Origin: Bacillus safensis FO-36b
GTDB lineage: Bacteria; Bacillota; Bacilli; Bacillales; Bacillaceae
Direction of reading: 5' to 3'
Length of the DNA stretch: 64,000 nucleotides
NCBI RefSeq assembly: GCF_000691165.1
Contig: NZ_ASJD01000002.1
Span: 248,001 to 312,000, forward strand
A model generated the notes under the pieces. The model made no database searches, was not told where the DNA came from, and was given only the letters and a program-made list of their open reading frames with translations. Shown in pieces: positions 34,868 to 45,025 of the stretch. Every line of letters begins with the position of its first letter. The stretch's first letter is position 1. Made by a program: the position numbers and the translations under genes.

Positions 34868-35749
34868 TTGAAAAAAGTACGTAAAGCCATAATACCAGCT
34901 GCAGGTCTTGGGACACGTTTCCTCCCTGCAACAAAAGCGATGCCTAAAGAAATGCTCCCAATCGTTGATAAACCAACCATTCAATATATTATTGAAGAAG
35001 CTGTTGAATCAGGAATTGAAGATATTATTATCGTCACCGGAAAAGGAAAAAGAGCCATTGAGGATCATTTTGATTTTGCACCAGAGTTAGAGCGCAACCT
35101 TGAGGAAAAAGGAAAGAGCGAGCTTTTAGAAAAAGTGAGAAAATCCTCTAACATTGCTGACATTCATTACATACGTCAAAAAGAGCCGAAAGGACTTGGA
35201 CACGCCGTTTGGTGTGCACGCAACTTTATTGGTGATGAGCCTTTTGCTGTTTTATTAGGTGATGACATTGTGCAAGCCGAAACGCCTGGGCTTCGCCAGC
35301 TGATGGATGAATACGAAAAAACCCTTTCATCTGTCATCGGTGTTCAGCAAGTAGCAGACAGCGATACGCATCGCTACGGGATCATTGATCCTCTTACACA
35401 AGAAGGACGCCGCTACCAAGTCAAAAACTTTGTTGAAAAGCCGCCGCAAGGAACAGCACCATCGAACCTAGCCATCTTAGGGCGCTACATTTTCACGCCA
35501 GAGATCTTTATGTACCTCGATCAGCAAGAGATTGGTGCAGGGGGAGAAATTCAACTGACAGATGCCATTCAAAAGCTGAATGACATCCAGCGCGTCTTCG
35601 CCTATGATTTCGAGGGAAAACGATATGATGTCGGCGAGAAGCAAGGCTTCATTGAAACGACGCTTGAGTTTGCTCTTCAGGATGAAGAATTGAAAAAGAA
35701 ACTCATTCCATTTATGAAACAGCTTCTCGAAAAAGAAGAAGTGAATTAA
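34868..35749 (+). CDS. gtaB: GtaB, UTP-glucose-1-phosphate uridylyltransferase
   Basis: 293 residues from the TTG at 34868, with GGAAGGTG upstream; the result starts [30 protein letters not shown] in successive parts, the nucleotidyltransferase signature. Other motifs: [38 protein letters not shown]. It makes UDP-glucose for teichoic acid glucosylation, glycolipids and, through TuaD, UDP-glucuronate. Codon 1 in an upstream ATG frame would add 16 residues not found in relatives. Confidence 0.97.
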   Translation: MKKVRKAIIPAAGLGTRFLPATKAMPKEMLPIVDKPTIQYIIEEAVESGIEDIIIVTGKGKRAIEDHFDFAPELERNLEEKGKSELLEKVRKSSNIADIHYIRQKEPKGLGHAVWCARNFIGDEPFAVLLGDDIVQAETPGLRQLMDEYEKTLSSVIGVQQVADSDTHRYGIIDPLTQEGRRYQVKNFVEKPPQGTAPSNLAILGRYIFTPEIFMYLDQQEIGAGGEIQLTDAIQKLNDIQRVFAYDFEGKRYDVGEKQGFIETTLEFALQDEELKKKLIPFMKQLLEKEEVN

Positions 35750-35780
35750 AAAAAGCTGCCGGCCTCGGCAGCTTTTTTAT
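35747..35780. terminator. Bidirectional terminator between gtaB and tagH
   Basis: AAGCTGCCG/CGGCAGCTT, 9-bp stem, GCCT loop, A7 left and T6 right. Confidence 0.92.
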
Positions 35781-37378
35781 TTAATGACTGAAATAGTCAG
35801 TGTATGCTGTTCATTATCAATGACAAACAGGTTGTTTTCGCCCTTCACTGCGAATTTTGTTCGTTTCTCATTCATCCAGACATTTTGTTCTGTCAGCCCA
35901 AGTGTGGAAGGAGAGATTGACATAATGCCGCGAAACACAATCGTGTTTGCCTGACCATTTTGAATGACATAGTCGGTTTTCTCTGTGGTCAATCGCTCAA
36001 TCGTATCTCCTTGGTCATTTTTCACTGAACTCAGCGTCTGCATTCTCTGTTTCAGCACAGATTCTTCTTTTCCAAGGAAAGAAAGTAAATACTCATACGA
36101 ACCTGCCGATGCAGGCGATACATAGGAATTAAACTGTCCTGGTCCAATGGATAATGACTTTAAATCCTCTGCATTTTGAAGCGCATCGGGTTTGACAAAA
36201 TACGTTTCTGACGCTGTTTTAATTTGAACGGTTTGTTTATTTTCAGCCACAGCCTGTACTTCTTGTCCAAATGGCAAAGTGACATCGGCCTTTTTTTTCA
36301 TGGCTTGGTCTTTGTAAACCTTGAGTGGATCAGCCGTGACAATCGCCTGTTGATCCACCTTTTTCATATCAGGCGATCCTTTGGTCTGCGGGTTCTTCGA
36401 CTGAGGCGCTTCTGTCTTATCTGATGGGATTGCACCAAATGTCGCCAATGTACGAAGCGGGCGATCTGAAAACATCGATAAGGCTAGTAATAGCGTTAAG
36501 ACCGCTAAAACTGTCACTTGAAATGCGGGTCCTAACAATGAGCGGCGGTTTCCGTTCTCTTGATAACGAGACACCTTCTCTGTCTTTTGTACGCCTTTTC
36601 TACCTTCTTTATGTTCCATTTGGTATTTTTGTTTCTCTTTCTTGGAAAGCTTGTTAAACCAATCAACAAACTCCTTATATTCCTTCACGACCTTTTTCGT
36701 ATCATCAAACATGCGAAGTTCACCATAATGCATCCAAGCTACCCGATCACAGATTTTTTGAATTTGGCTAATGGAGTGACTGACAAAAAAGATCGTCTTT
36801 CCTTGTTCCTTGAACTCTGTTATGCGGTCAACACATTTTTGATAGAAGGTTTGGTCTCCAACAGACAGTGCTTCATCAATAATCAGGATATCTGGATCGA
36901 TATGCGCTGAAATGGCAAAGCCAAGGCGTGATTTCATTCCGCTTGAATAGCTCTTAACCGGCTGGTCAATAAAGTCACCAATATCCGCAAACTCTACGAT
37001 TTTTTCATAAAGCTCGTCTATCTCTTTATTCGTCAGCCCCATCATTAAGCACTTTAAACGAATGTTGTCTTTCCCGCTTAATTGGTTGTTCAGCCCTGCC
37101 GCAATGGCAATTAACGATGGCTGGCCGTCCATATCAATTTCACCACTTGTTGGTGGAATGATTTTCGCTAGAAGGTTCGACATTGTCGATTTCCCAGATC
37201 CGTTAATCCCTACAAAACCAATTGTCTCGCCTTCATAGACATCAAAGGACACATCACGAACAGCAAAGAAACCTTTTTCATTTTTATTAGGTAAAAACAG
37301 CCCTTTAATCTTATCCGACTGTTTTTTATATAGGACGTATTGCTTGGATACGTTTCGAAACGAAACCTTTAGTTTCAT
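35777..37378 (-). CDS. tagH: TagH, wall teichoic acid ABC transporter ATPase
   Basis: 533 residues. ABC domain in residues 1-240: Walker [10 protein letters not shown], signature YSSGMKSR, Walker [14 protein letters not shown], switch histidine in FVSHS. After a charged linker come one membrane helix (about residue 290) and an extracytoplasmic C-terminal domain of about 200 residues with an SH3-like segment, as in B. subtilis TagH. With TagG it exports undecaprenyl-linked wall teichoic acid. 19 bases after tagG. Confidence 0.96.
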   Translation of the reverse strand: MKLKVSFRNVSKQYVLYKKQSDKIKGLFLPNKNEKGFFAVRDVSFDVYEGETIGFVGINGSGKSTMSNLLAKIIPPTSGEIDMDGQPSLIAIAAGLNNQLSGKDNIRLKCLMMGLTNKEIDELYEKIVEFADIGDFIDQPVKSYSSGMKSRLGFAISAHIDPDILIIDEALSVGDQTFYQKCVDRITEFKEQGKTIFFVSHSISQIQKICDRVAWMHYGELRMFDDTKKVVKEYKEFVDWFNKLSKKEKQKYQMEHKEGRKGVQKTEKVSRYQENGNRRSLLGPAFQVTVLAVLTLLLALSMFSDRPLRTLATFGAIPSDKTEAPQSKNPQTKGSPDMKKVDQQAIVTADPLKVYKDQAMKKKADVTLPFGQEVQAVAENKQTVQIKTASETYFVKPDALQNAEDLKSLSIGPGQFNSYVSPASAGSYEYLLSFLGKEESVLKQRMQTLSSVKNDQGDTIERLTTEKTDYVIQNGQANTIVFRGIMSISPSTLGLTEQNVWMNEKRTKFAVKGENNLFVIDNEQHTLTISVIK

Positions 37379-37397
37379 CGTATAATCTCCTTACTTT

Positions 37398-38225
37398 TTA
37401 AAGAAAATCGACAAATTTATCCCTAAATTTCATATGAAGCAATGAACCGACTGTTAAAAGAAGAAGCGTGATCAGCCAAAAATAAAGTGTGTATTTGACA
37501 TCATGGAAGAACCATTCTCCCTTTAATAAGCTATTTCTGAAACCATCAATAATGTAGAAAAGAGGATTCAGTCTTAATATGTCCCCAATCCACGCTTTGT
37601 CTCCAGTGAGCTTCTCTGAGATATTCCAAAAAATCGGCAGCAAAAAGAAAAGTAATCGTGTCACAGATTGTAAAAGAAATTGATAGTCTCTCACGAGTAC
37701 ACTAATCGTGGAATTAAACAAACTAAACGAAAACATAAACGCGATCATACAAATAAGATAGTATATATATTGCAGCCAATGCGCGTCAGGGTAGATGCCA
37801 TAGGAAATCAGCACAATCAGATAGACACCCATCATAACAAAGTAGCTGAACAAGTTGGACATAATCACCACAGACGGCAGCGCACTAATCGGAAAATTCA
37901 TCTTCGATACCATATTAATGCGTTTAAACACACTGTTTGATCCATCAAGAATGGTCGGACTAATGAAGAACCAAGGGATTAAACCGGCAAGCATCCAGAT
38001 GATAAATGGAACCTCCATGTCTCCAATGGCAATTGGCTGCCCTCCGCGAATGCCCATACCAAAAACAAACCAGTAAGCGAGCATCTGCATTAATGGATTT
38101 AAAAACTGCCACAAAACACCCAAATAATTCATCTGATATTTTGATTTTGTTTCATAAACAGCAAGTCGCATAATCAGCGGAAGTGAGCTGATTTGCTCTC
38201 TTAATATTGTAAACAATGCGTTCAT
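37398..38225 (-). CDS. tagG: TagG, wall teichoic acid ABC transporter permease
   Basis: 275 residues, six membrane helices, ABC-2 type. The N-terminal amphipathic stretch [26 protein letters not shown] and [37 protein letters not shown] are the conserved polysaccharide-exporter motifs. Partner of TagH. First gene of the tagGH operon. Confidence 0.96.
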   Translation of the reverse strand: MNALFTILREQISSLPLIMRLAVYETKSKYQMNYLGVLWQFLNPLMQMLAYWFVFGMGIRGGQPIAIGDMEVPFIIWMLAGLIPWFFISPTILDGSNSVFKRINMVSKMNFPISALPSVVIMSNLFSYFVMMGVYLIVLISYGIYPDAHWLQYIYYLICMIAFMFSFSLFNSTISVLVRDYQFLLQSVTRLLFFLLPIFWNISEKLTGDKAWIGDILRLNPLFYIIDGFRNSLLKGEWFFHDVKYTLYFWLITLLLLTVGSLLHMKFRDKFVDFL

Positions 38226-38285
38226 TCTAATCTTCCTTAGATATAAGTTTTTGGGATTGCCTCTTTAAAAAAATCACCGCTCATA

Positions 38286-38443
38286 ATTGTAACAGATGTT
38301 GAGAAATATTTCACTTTTCAAATCGAATAAGTATATTAAATAGTAGGGAATTTTGATCAAAATAAACACTGGTATATTCAGCTATTCTAGGTTACTAATT
38401 ACCTTATTATATCATTGCTTTATAATTGTCATTAGAATATAAT
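38286..38443. promoter_or_regulatory. Divergent promoters between tagG and the 845-residue gene
   Basis: Plus strand: TTGCTT (38415-38420), a 17-base spacer and perfect TATAAT (38438-38443), 75 bases before the 38518 gene. Minus strand: TACAAT (38291-38286) with an extended TG motif (TGTTACAAT) for tagG. The 292-base gap is very AT-rich; nothing else in it is recognisable. Confidence 0.6.
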
Positions 38444-38517
38444 TATCAGGATAATTGCATTTCCAAAATAAATATCATTTTCCTATTATATATATTACAT
38501 GAAGGGGCTTAACATTA

Positions 38518-41055
38518 ATGAGAATCAAGCAATTCAAAAAAATCGTTACAAGAAAGATTAAATTTATTTTAAATCCACTAATTGAGTTTTCCAGAGATTC
38601 ACGACTTCGTATTAGAAGTAAATACACCTCCTATTTAGAGAAAAATCCGGTTAGAAGTAATTATATTCTATATGAAGCTTATCATGGCAAAAGTATTTCT
38701 GGAAATTGTTACGCAATTTTTCTAGGCTTGATGAAAGATAGTACTTTTAAAGATTTACATCATGTTTGGGTCATTAATGATTTCAATGATCCAATGATTG
38801 CAGAATTAAAGCAGAAAACTTCTAATATTTCCTTTGTTAAAGTTGATAGCAACGAATATCTAAAATATTTAGCAACTTCAAAATATTTAGTTAATGATAC
38901 GTCATTTCCTTTTTACTTTATTAAAAGAGAAGAGCAAGTTTATATCAATACATGGCATGGAACTCCTTTAAAAACTTTAGGGAAGGATATTAATAAAAGA
39001 TCAATGTCTGGTCATAAAAATATCCAAAGAAATTTGCTTCATTGTGATTACCTTATTAGCCCGAATACTTTTACGTATGAAAAATTACTAAAATCAAATG
39101 ATGTATTTGGGATATTTGCCGGGGAAATTGCAAATATCGGTTATCCTAGAGTAGATTTAACATTAAACACTAACAGTGAAAGTGTTAAAGAAAGATTAGA
39201 CTTACCTTTTAATAAAAAAATTGTACTTTATGCTCCAACATGGAGAGGAACAATAGGGGCCGAAGAGGATACTTGCTATACATTGCATAGTGAAGTGGTG
39301 AAAATTCAGCAGGCGCTTGGTGATGATTACTTAGTACTTTTAAAATCTCATTACTTTTCTTATAAATTTTTTAAACAGAGTGGTCTTGAACATCTTTGTG
39401 TTCCAAACTGGATTGATACAAATGAACTTTTATCAGCTATAGACATTTTGATTACAGATTATTCAAGTATCTTTTTCGATTTCCTACCTTTAAAAAGACC
39501 TGTCTTTTTCTATATGCCTGACTTACGTGAATATGAATCAGAAAGAGGTTTTTATTTAGATATAACAAAACTTCCAGGACCTATCTGTGAAAATATAGTT
39601 GATTTAATTGACAGCTTAGGCCAACTAAACAGTTTAAATAACTTCAATAAACAGTTTGAAAGTCAATACAAAGAGTTTTTAGATGAATACTGCTCTTATG
39701 ATGACGGAAATGCTACTAATCGACTCATTGACATAATATTTAAAGGGAAAAATCAAGATGAATTAATCAAGGTTGAAAGCAATAAACAAAAATTACTTTT
39801 TTATTGTGGGGGCTTCTACAATAATGGTATAACCGTTTCAGCGACTAATTTATTTGATCAGATTGATTACAACAAATATGAAGTTGTCGTCATTGATAAC
39901 TCAAATTATCATAAAGATAAATGGATGAACATACAAAAGCTTCATCCTAATGTTCATATTATTTATAGACCAGGTTTTGTTAATAGAACATTAAAAGAAA
40001 CATATAAACAGAATCTAATTTTCCGCCGTGGTTTATACAATAACAAAATGTTAAAATACACTCCAGTAAACTCATACAAGAGAGAATTAAAGAGAATTAT
40101 TGGTAATACGAAGTTTGATGTAGGAATAGATTTTGGAGGGTATAACAAATTTTGGACTCTTCTTTTCGCATTCGGAGATTTTAAAGTCAAAAGTATTTTC
40201 CTGCATGCCGACATGATGAAAGAGTATAACAAGAAAGTGAACCACAAATATAAACATCGTGGTAACCTAAAAGTAATTTTCTCACTGTACAAGTTCTTCG
40301 ATAGAATTGTTTCAGTTGCCGAATCGACTAACATAGAAAATCACTTGAACTTAAGCCCTTATATTCCTAATGCTTTAGAGAAAATGGTTTTTGTTAATAA
40401 TGTAATCTCGCCTAACAAAGTCCTTCAAATGAAAGAAAATAAAGAGATTATAGAATTTAATAATGAGAGATATTTAATTACTTATCAAAATGATAAAAAC
40501 GAATCCATCGGTCTTAATCTATCTGCGATTCCACTTCCAAATAAGGAGTACATCAACTTTATTACTGTAGGAAGATTATCTCCTGAAAAAGGGCAAAAGA
40601 AATTAATTTCTGCTTTCTCACAATTACACAAGCAATACCCAAAAGCTGTATTGTATATTGTGGGTGAAGGGCCTTTAAAAAGAGAATTAAAGGATCACAC
40701 AAAAAAGTTACATCTAGAACATTGCGTGTTTTTTGTTGGACAACTCGAAAATCCATTTTCTTTACTAGATGAATGTGATTGTTTTGTCTTATCTTCAGAT
40801 TATGAAGGGCAAGGCTTGGTTCTCATGGAAGCAATGATTTTAAAGAAACCAATTATAGCTACCGATGTAACTGGAGTACATTCCGTCTTAGAGGGTGGAT
40901 ATGGATTATTAGTTGATAATAATGAAACTGCGCTATTTAATGGTATGTCTGATTTTATCCAGAATAGTATGGAACAAAAATCCTTTGATTACGAAAAGTA
41001 TAATAGCGAGGCGCTAGACCTCTTCTACAAAAATGTCTGTACAAAAACTAATTAA
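38518..41055 (+). CDS. TagF-like glycerophosphotransferase fused to a GT4 glycosyltransferase
   Basis: 845 residues, two catalytic modules. Residues ~50-400 are a CDP-glycerol glycerophosphotransferase-type domain: INTWHGTPLKTLG (~144), LISPNTF, IGYPRVD, YAPTWRG (~238), ITDYSSIFFDF (~311). Residues ~424-845 are a GT-B glycosyltransferase: KLLFYCGGFYNNGITVS, FITVGRLSPEKGQKKLI (~684), the EX7E motif EGQGLVLME (~762). No signal peptide, so probably cytoplasmic at the membrane. It is on the strand opposite to tagG and tagF, is much richer in A/T than both, and is absent at this place in B. subtilis, suggesting transfer. It may build a polyol-phosphate polymer and glycosylate it. Substrates unknown. 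Confidence 0.85.
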   Translation: MRIKQFKKIVTRKIKFILNPLIEFSRDSRLRIRSKYTSYLEKNPVRSNYILYEAYHGKSISGNCYAIFLGLMKDSTFKDLHHVWVINDFNDPMIAELKQKTSNISFVKVDSNEYLKYLATSKYLVNDTSFPFYFIKREEQVYINTWHGTPLKTLGKDINKRSMSGHKNIQRNLLHCDYLISPNTFTYEKLLKSNDVFGIFAGEIANIGYPRVDLTLNTNSESVKERLDLPFNKKIVLYAPTWRGTIGAEEDTCYTLHSEVVKIQQALGDDYLVLLKSHYFSYKFFKQSGLEHLCVPNWIDTNELLSAIDILITDYSSIFFDFLPLKRPVFFYMPDLREYESERGFYLDITKLPGPICENIVDLIDSLGQLNSLNNFNKQFESQYKEFLDEYCSYDDGNATNRLIDIIFKGKNQDELIKVESNKQKLLFYCGGFYNNGITVSATNLFDQIDYNKYEVVVIDNSNYHKDKWMNIQKLHPNVHIIYRPGFVNRTLKETYKQNLIFRRGLYNNKMLKYTPVNSYKRELKRIIGNTKFDVGIDFGGYNKFWTLLFAFGDFKVKSIFLHADMMKEYNKKVNHKYKHRGNLKVIFSLYKFFDRIVSVAESTNIENHLNLSPYIPNALEKMVFVNNVISPNKVLQMKENKEIIEFNNERYLITYQNDKNESIGLNLSAIPLPNKEYINFITVGRLSPEKGQKKLISAFSQLHKQYPKAVLYIVGEGPLKRELKDHTKKLHLEHCVFFVGQLENPFSLLDECDCFVLSSDYEGQGLVLMEAMILKKPIIATDVTGVHSVLEGGYGLLVDNNETALFNGMSDFIQNSMEQKSFDYEKYNSEALDLFYKNVCTKTN

Positions 41056-41085
41056 CCACTTATATATAGAATAAAATTATATGTA

Positions 41086-41147
41086 TTAAAAAACACCTTT
41101 GGATAATGGTCAAGTATTGAACTTGATACCTTCCAAAGGTGTTTTTC
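41086..41147. terminator. Long bidirectional terminator between the fusion gene and tagF
   Basis: AAAAACACCTTTGGA and TCCAAAGGTGTTTTT form a perfect 15-bp stem; the 28-base apical part can form a second short hairpin (CAAGT/ACTTG). It serves two converging genes. Confidence 0.88.
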
Positions 41148-41164
41148 CATCTATAAGAAAACAA

Positions 41165-43441
41165 TCAAAAGCGTTGCGAATTAAAAACTACTTCAACCAC
41201 CCGCTTCGATGACGCCCCGCTCTCTAAGTAACAGAATTTCTCATAAAACGGTGCAAATGATTCTGGTAGTGTAAAGTCTGGCTGTTCTGTTTCTCTCACC
41301 CAGTCAATGACACTTGCTGTCTCTTTCACAAGTGGTCCAGGTGCTTCTTGTTCAAAGTCGAAGTAGAAGCCTCTGAGCTTGTCACGATATGTTTCAATGT
41401 CTGGCACATAGAACAGCATCGGACGTTTGAGGTTTGCATAATCAAAGAACACAGATGAGTAATCTGTGATGAGCAGATCTGAAATCATATAAAGGTCTCT
41501 AATGTCTTCGTAATGAGAGAAGTCATAGGCAAAGCCTTCATAAGGCCCTAAATCAAAGTTTTCAGCAACTAGATAGTGCATACGCAGAATGATAATATAC
41601 TCATCTCCGATAGCAGCTCTCATCTCATGCAGGTCAAGGTCTAAATCAAATTTGTACTGCCCTTTTTTATAAAATTGATCGTCTCTCCATGTCGGTGCAT
41701 ATAAGATCAATTTTTTATCGAGCGGCAGGTTCATTTTTTGTTTCAGTGCTCTCATCGTTTCTTCATTGTTTTGATTGTGAAGAAAGTCATTTCTCGGATA
41801 TCCTGACTCAATCATGGTCTTTTGGAATTGGAACGCACGTGTAAAGATTTCAGTCGAGTAGGCATTTGGAGAAATGAGATAATCCCAATTCGATGCTTCT
41901 TTTGTGAAATTCTTTTTGTATTTCTTCGTGTTTGTTCCAGGCATATGCACCTCGTCCATGTCCATTGCCAGCCGTTTTAACGGCGTACCATGCCAAGTCT
42001 GCAAGTATGTTGTGTGATCTGGCTTTGGAACCCATAGCGGCAAACGGCTGTTTACGACCCAATACTCAGCTCTTGCCATCGCAAAGATCCATTTCAATGA
42101 CAGACGATTGATATAGTAGATGCCTTTTTCCTTAAACGGTGCTTCATGACCCTTTTTAACGCTCCAGATCAGCGTATATTCAGGATGATGTTCTTTCATA
42201 TACTCATAAATCCCACGCGGGTTACAACTAAATTGTTTTCCATTAAAGCTTTCAAAAACAACCGTTTTCTTTTTCACAGACAGCTTACTCGCCAGTTTAA
42301 AGGTCGTTTTAAACGTTCTTGTCACAAGGCGGTTACGGACTTTTTTGATTTTACTGATCTTCTTTTTGAATTTCTTCCACTTGCTTTTGACGTAATACTT
42401 GGCACGTGTTTTCATTGTGTAATCATTAATACGGATGCCAAGCGTTTGTCTTTTTTTCTTTCGGTACACTTCATATCGAATCGGTACATCGTTTCGTTTA
42501 TGAATTTGAACAAGTCCTTTGAGTTTGTTCGAGCGGTCTCCAAGCACTAAAGAAGTGGTTGTTAATGTTTCCTCTGCTCCGTTTACATCACAGATAAATT
42601 CAAGATAGAAGCGATATACAAAGCGTTTGTTTAATGAATAGGTCAATTCCTCTAAAGGGACTTCTGCTAAAAATTGATAAAGCTGTGGTACATGTTGATC
42701 ATCACGGTATTCGATCACTTCGTCTTTTATATGGGTGATATTGACCGGAAAACGATGTTCAATTGGTTCTTCACCATTTTTCTTCAATAGAAGCTTTGCT
42801 TCTTTGATCTCATACGGATGTTCTGCACTTAGTACACCTGCATACCCGGATAAAGATAACATACACCCTTTGTTGAGCTCGATATGATTGAATTTCACAA
42901 CCTTTAGCTCACGCTTGATTTTCAAAGAAGCATTCCCTTTGTCAGTGCGGTATGGAATGATATACAGCATGGCGTCTTTATTTTCTAAAAAAGTCAGCTC
43001 AGGCTTTTCTATTTCCATTTTTAAGCGGCGTTTATAGTTTGACGTTTTCTCTTCAGATTCAATATCTGTCTTGATATCCGCTTCTTTTACTTCTTCTTCC
43101 TCTTCTTCGGAATCAGAATCATAAGCCGAGTCCTCAAGCTCGTCCTCATCCTCTTCTTTGTTTGTGCTCAAATAGTCCGTGACATACAAGTTATATGTCT
43201 GGCCTTGCTCTAACGCAAGCGGCAGCGATGCTTCATTCAATACCAATTTGAATAGATTCTCTTCTTGATGAACAAGCGGAAGGTAAAGTTCTTGTTTCGA
43301 AACTCTCTCCCTCATAAACAAATAAAATTCTCTATCTGTTAATGGCATGTCATCGTTGATGCGAATCAGCATTTCTAGTTTCTCATGGTGATTTTTTAAC
43401 CCTTCAACGACACTCTTCTTATGAATTCCCTCTTCAATCAT
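41165..43441 (-). CDS. tagF: TagF, CDP-glycerol:poly(glycerophosphate) glycerophosphotransferase
   Basis: 758 residues (B. subtilis TagF about 746). The C-terminal half (about residues 390-755) carries the glycerophosphotransferase motifs QTWHGTPLKRLAMD (~485), YLISPNAYS, SGYPRNDFL, YAPTWRDDQF and LITDYSSVFFDYANLKRP (~662). The N-terminal half is a membrane-associated/acceptor domain with a Lys/Arg-rich segment near residues 350-390. Residues ~94-130 form a strongly acidic tract unlike the rest of the protein. It polymerises the glycerol-phosphate chain. 48 bases after the gene at 43490; probably co-transcribed with it. Confidence 0.92.
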   Translation of the reverse strand: MIEEGIHKKSVVEGLKNHHEKLEMLIRINDDMPLTDREFYLFMRERVSKQELYLPLVHQEENLFKLVLNEASLPLALEQGQTYNLYVTDYLSTNKEEDEDELEDSAYDSDSEEEEEEVKEADIKTDIESEEKTSNYKRRLKMEIEKPELTFLENKDAMLYIIPYRTDKGNASLKIKRELKVVKFNHIELNKGCMLSLSGYAGVLSAEHPYEIKEAKLLLKKNGEEPIEHRFPVNITHIKDEVIEYRDDQHVPQLYQFLAEVPLEELTYSLNKRFVYRFYLEFICDVNGAEETLTTTSLVLGDRSNKLKGLVQIHKRNDVPIRYEVYRKKKRQTLGIRINDYTMKTRAKYYVKSKWKKFKKKISKIKKVRNRLVTRTFKTTFKLASKLSVKKKTVVFESFNGKQFSCNPRGIYEYMKEHHPEYTLIWSVKKGHEAPFKEKGIYYINRLSLKWIFAMARAEYWVVNSRLPLWVPKPDHTTYLQTWHGTPLKRLAMDMDEVHMPGTNTKKYKKNFTKEASNWDYLISPNAYSTEIFTRAFQFQKTMIESGYPRNDFLHNQNNEETMRALKQKMNLPLDKKLILYAPTWRDDQFYKKGQYKFDLDLDLHEMRAAIGDEYIIILRMHYLVAENFDLGPYEGFAYDFSHYEDIRDLYMISDLLITDYSSVFFDYANLKRPMLFYVPDIETYRDKLRGFYFDFEQEAPGPLVKETASVIDWVRETEQPDFTLPESFAPFYEKFCYLESGASSKRVVEVVFNSQRF

Positions 43442-43489
43442 TAATCGTTAATCTCCTCTGTTCAGAAATCTTACCGTTGTGTTATATCA

Positions 43490-44956
43490 CTATTTTACTT
43501 TCCAAGAATAGTTGCCTTGTTTCGTTTGATATGACCATCCATCGATCGATGATGGTTTATTCGTAAGCAGCTCACCTTCTATTTCTAGACGCTGCAAAAC
43601 CTCTTGAAGTTCTTCTGTTTTAAAACGAATGTAAAAATCCACAAATTTCGTTTGGTTGATTTCAATGTTTTTCTTTGTTTGAAAATGGCCGATTGGGAAG
43701 CTGACTTGATGGTTCTCATCGATTGTTTGAGAGATGATTTCAGCTCCATTCACTCGATCATATCCTGCGAAATCAATTTGCACATGATCCGCATGACTCA
43801 TTTCATCTTTTAACTCAAGTTGAAGGTGAAGAACATGATGCTCAGAGCTTAGATCACGCAAGACCCATTTCATGCTGTCAACGATCCCTCTCAGTTCATC
43901 TTTATGCTCACGATTTTCGAGCATATGATGAATCGCCGTATTCCAAACAGTCTCTTCGTCAGAAGGAACAAGATAAAAATAGGCTTGTTCTCCCAATAAT
44001 TTTTCGACATCTTCTTTATGTTTAGTATCCCCAAAAAAGACAGCATCCACTTGCTGCTTTCTTATTTGTTTAAATAATTCTCCATATTGAGAATTGACTT
44101 GATGCAGATCTTCTTCATAATGTGCGTGATGCACAAATGCAGCGTAATAAGTTGTTTCAGGCTGCTCGATTTTAAACAGGTGGCGGTCTTGATCACGGTC
44201 CTCTGTGATCATCAGTTTCAAACGGTCATTTTGTGATTGAATGCTGGATAGCCATAATTGTTTAATATCGGTCTTCTTTGTAAATGTTTGAATTCCTGTT
44301 TTTTTATACCAATTAATATGTCGCACTGGATTCTTTTTTACATCTCCATGGTAGATGAACTCCATATAAATACTGCCATCGTCATTGATCAATTCCTCTA
44401 AGTATAGTGCACCTGTATGGGGAACAAAGCTTTGTACTCTGCATAAAACGCCCTGCCAATTATATTCTTCCCTTTTCACCAATTGCTGCTCTTCATTATA
44501 TTGTTCAATATAACAAATGGGAGAAGAAGATCGTTCATATCTCGTCACCTGAATCGTGGATTCATCTGCCGGAATCACTGCTTCATTGATCGAATGCGAT
44601 GATTCACCGACAATAAATTCCGAGTAACGTCTCTTACTACCACTTTCCGGTAGAATATAGTGTTCATATACATTCAAGATGTCAATCTCAGAAGAAAAGA
44701 TCTCTTCCATGCGGTGAATACGTTCCTTCACATTTGCATCATAATTCAAAGTTAAAATTGCAGTACGTTTATGTTGATCAGCCAAAGGCTTAATTTTTGT
44801 CTTTAAAGATTTTGTTAAGCTCTCATCCTGTTTTGGCACATCACCCATAATAAAGTAATAGTCCATATCAGGCACGTCCATTGATGCCATTGTTTCATGT
44901 TGTTCAGATTGATCCAATGTGTCTTCAACTTTTTTCTTCATCCAATTTTGAAACAA
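43490..44956 (-). CDS. TagE/TarM-like protein lacking a recognisable GT4 donor domain
   Basis: 488 residues; function not established. Residues ~30-105 (YYFIMGDVPKQDESLTKSLKTK ... RTAILTLNYDANVKERI ... EIDILNVYEHY) match the start of TagE/TarM/GtfA-type wall-polymer glycosyltransferases. A strand-rich DUF1975-like part follows (~125-260, with REEYNWQGVLCRVQSF). Residues ~275-325 (FVHHAHYEEDLH ... VDAVFFGDTKHKEDVEKLLG) match the second half of the acceptor domain. The expected donor-binding half (G.L..EK, EX7E) does not appear; about 150 other residues stand there. It occupies the tagE position between tagD and tagF. It could be a non-catalytic partner of GtfB type, or a degenerate TagE. Confidence 0.6.
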   Translation of the reverse strand: MFQNWMKKKVEDTLDQSEQHETMASMDVPDMDYYFIMGDVPKQDESLTKSLKTKIKPLADQHKRTAILTLNYDANVKERIHRMEEIFSSEIDILNVYEHYILPESGSKRRYSEFIVGESSHSINEAVIPADESTIQVTRYERSSSPICYIEQYNEEQQLVKREEYNWQGVLCRVQSFVPHTGALYLEELINDDGSIYMEFIYHGDVKKNPVRHINWYKKTGIQTFTKKTDIKQLWLSSIQSQNDRLKLMITEDRDQDRHLFKIEQPETTYYAAFVHHAHYEEDLHQVNSQYGELFKQIRKQQVDAVFFGDTKHKEDVEKLLGEQAYFYLVPSDEETVWNTAIHHMLENREHKDELRGIVDSMKWVLRDLSSEHHVLHLQLELKDEMSHADHVQIDFAGYDRVNGAEIISQTIDENHQVSFPIGHFQTKKNIEINQTKFVDFYIRFKTEELQEVLQRLEIEGELLTNKPSSIDGWSYQTKQGNYSWKVK

Positions 44957-44996
44957 AGGAAGCTCTCCTTCATAATATTGATTGCTTACTCATTGT

Positions 44997-45025
44997 ATTT
45001 TACATGAAAAAGTACTTCTTACCAA
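44997..45025 (-). promoter_or_regulatory. Putative promoter for the 43490-tagF unit, embedded in the tagD terminator
   Basis: Minus strand TTGGTA (45025-45020) and TAAAAT (45002-44997) with a 17-base spacer. The -35 lies in the loop and second arm of the tagD terminator hairpin. This would make the downstream pair independent of tagD transcription. Confidence 0.5.

Noticed and set aside
38226-38517. Checked the AT-rich gap for insertion sequence ends or attachment-site repeats that would explain the 845-residue gene.
   Set aside because: No terminal inverted repeats, direct repeats or transposase remnants recognised by eye.
43490-44956. Calling this gene tagE outright from its position.
   Set aside because: The donor-binding GT4 motifs needed for a poly(glycerol-phosphate) glucosyltransferase are not visible, so the name would claim an activity the sequence does not support.
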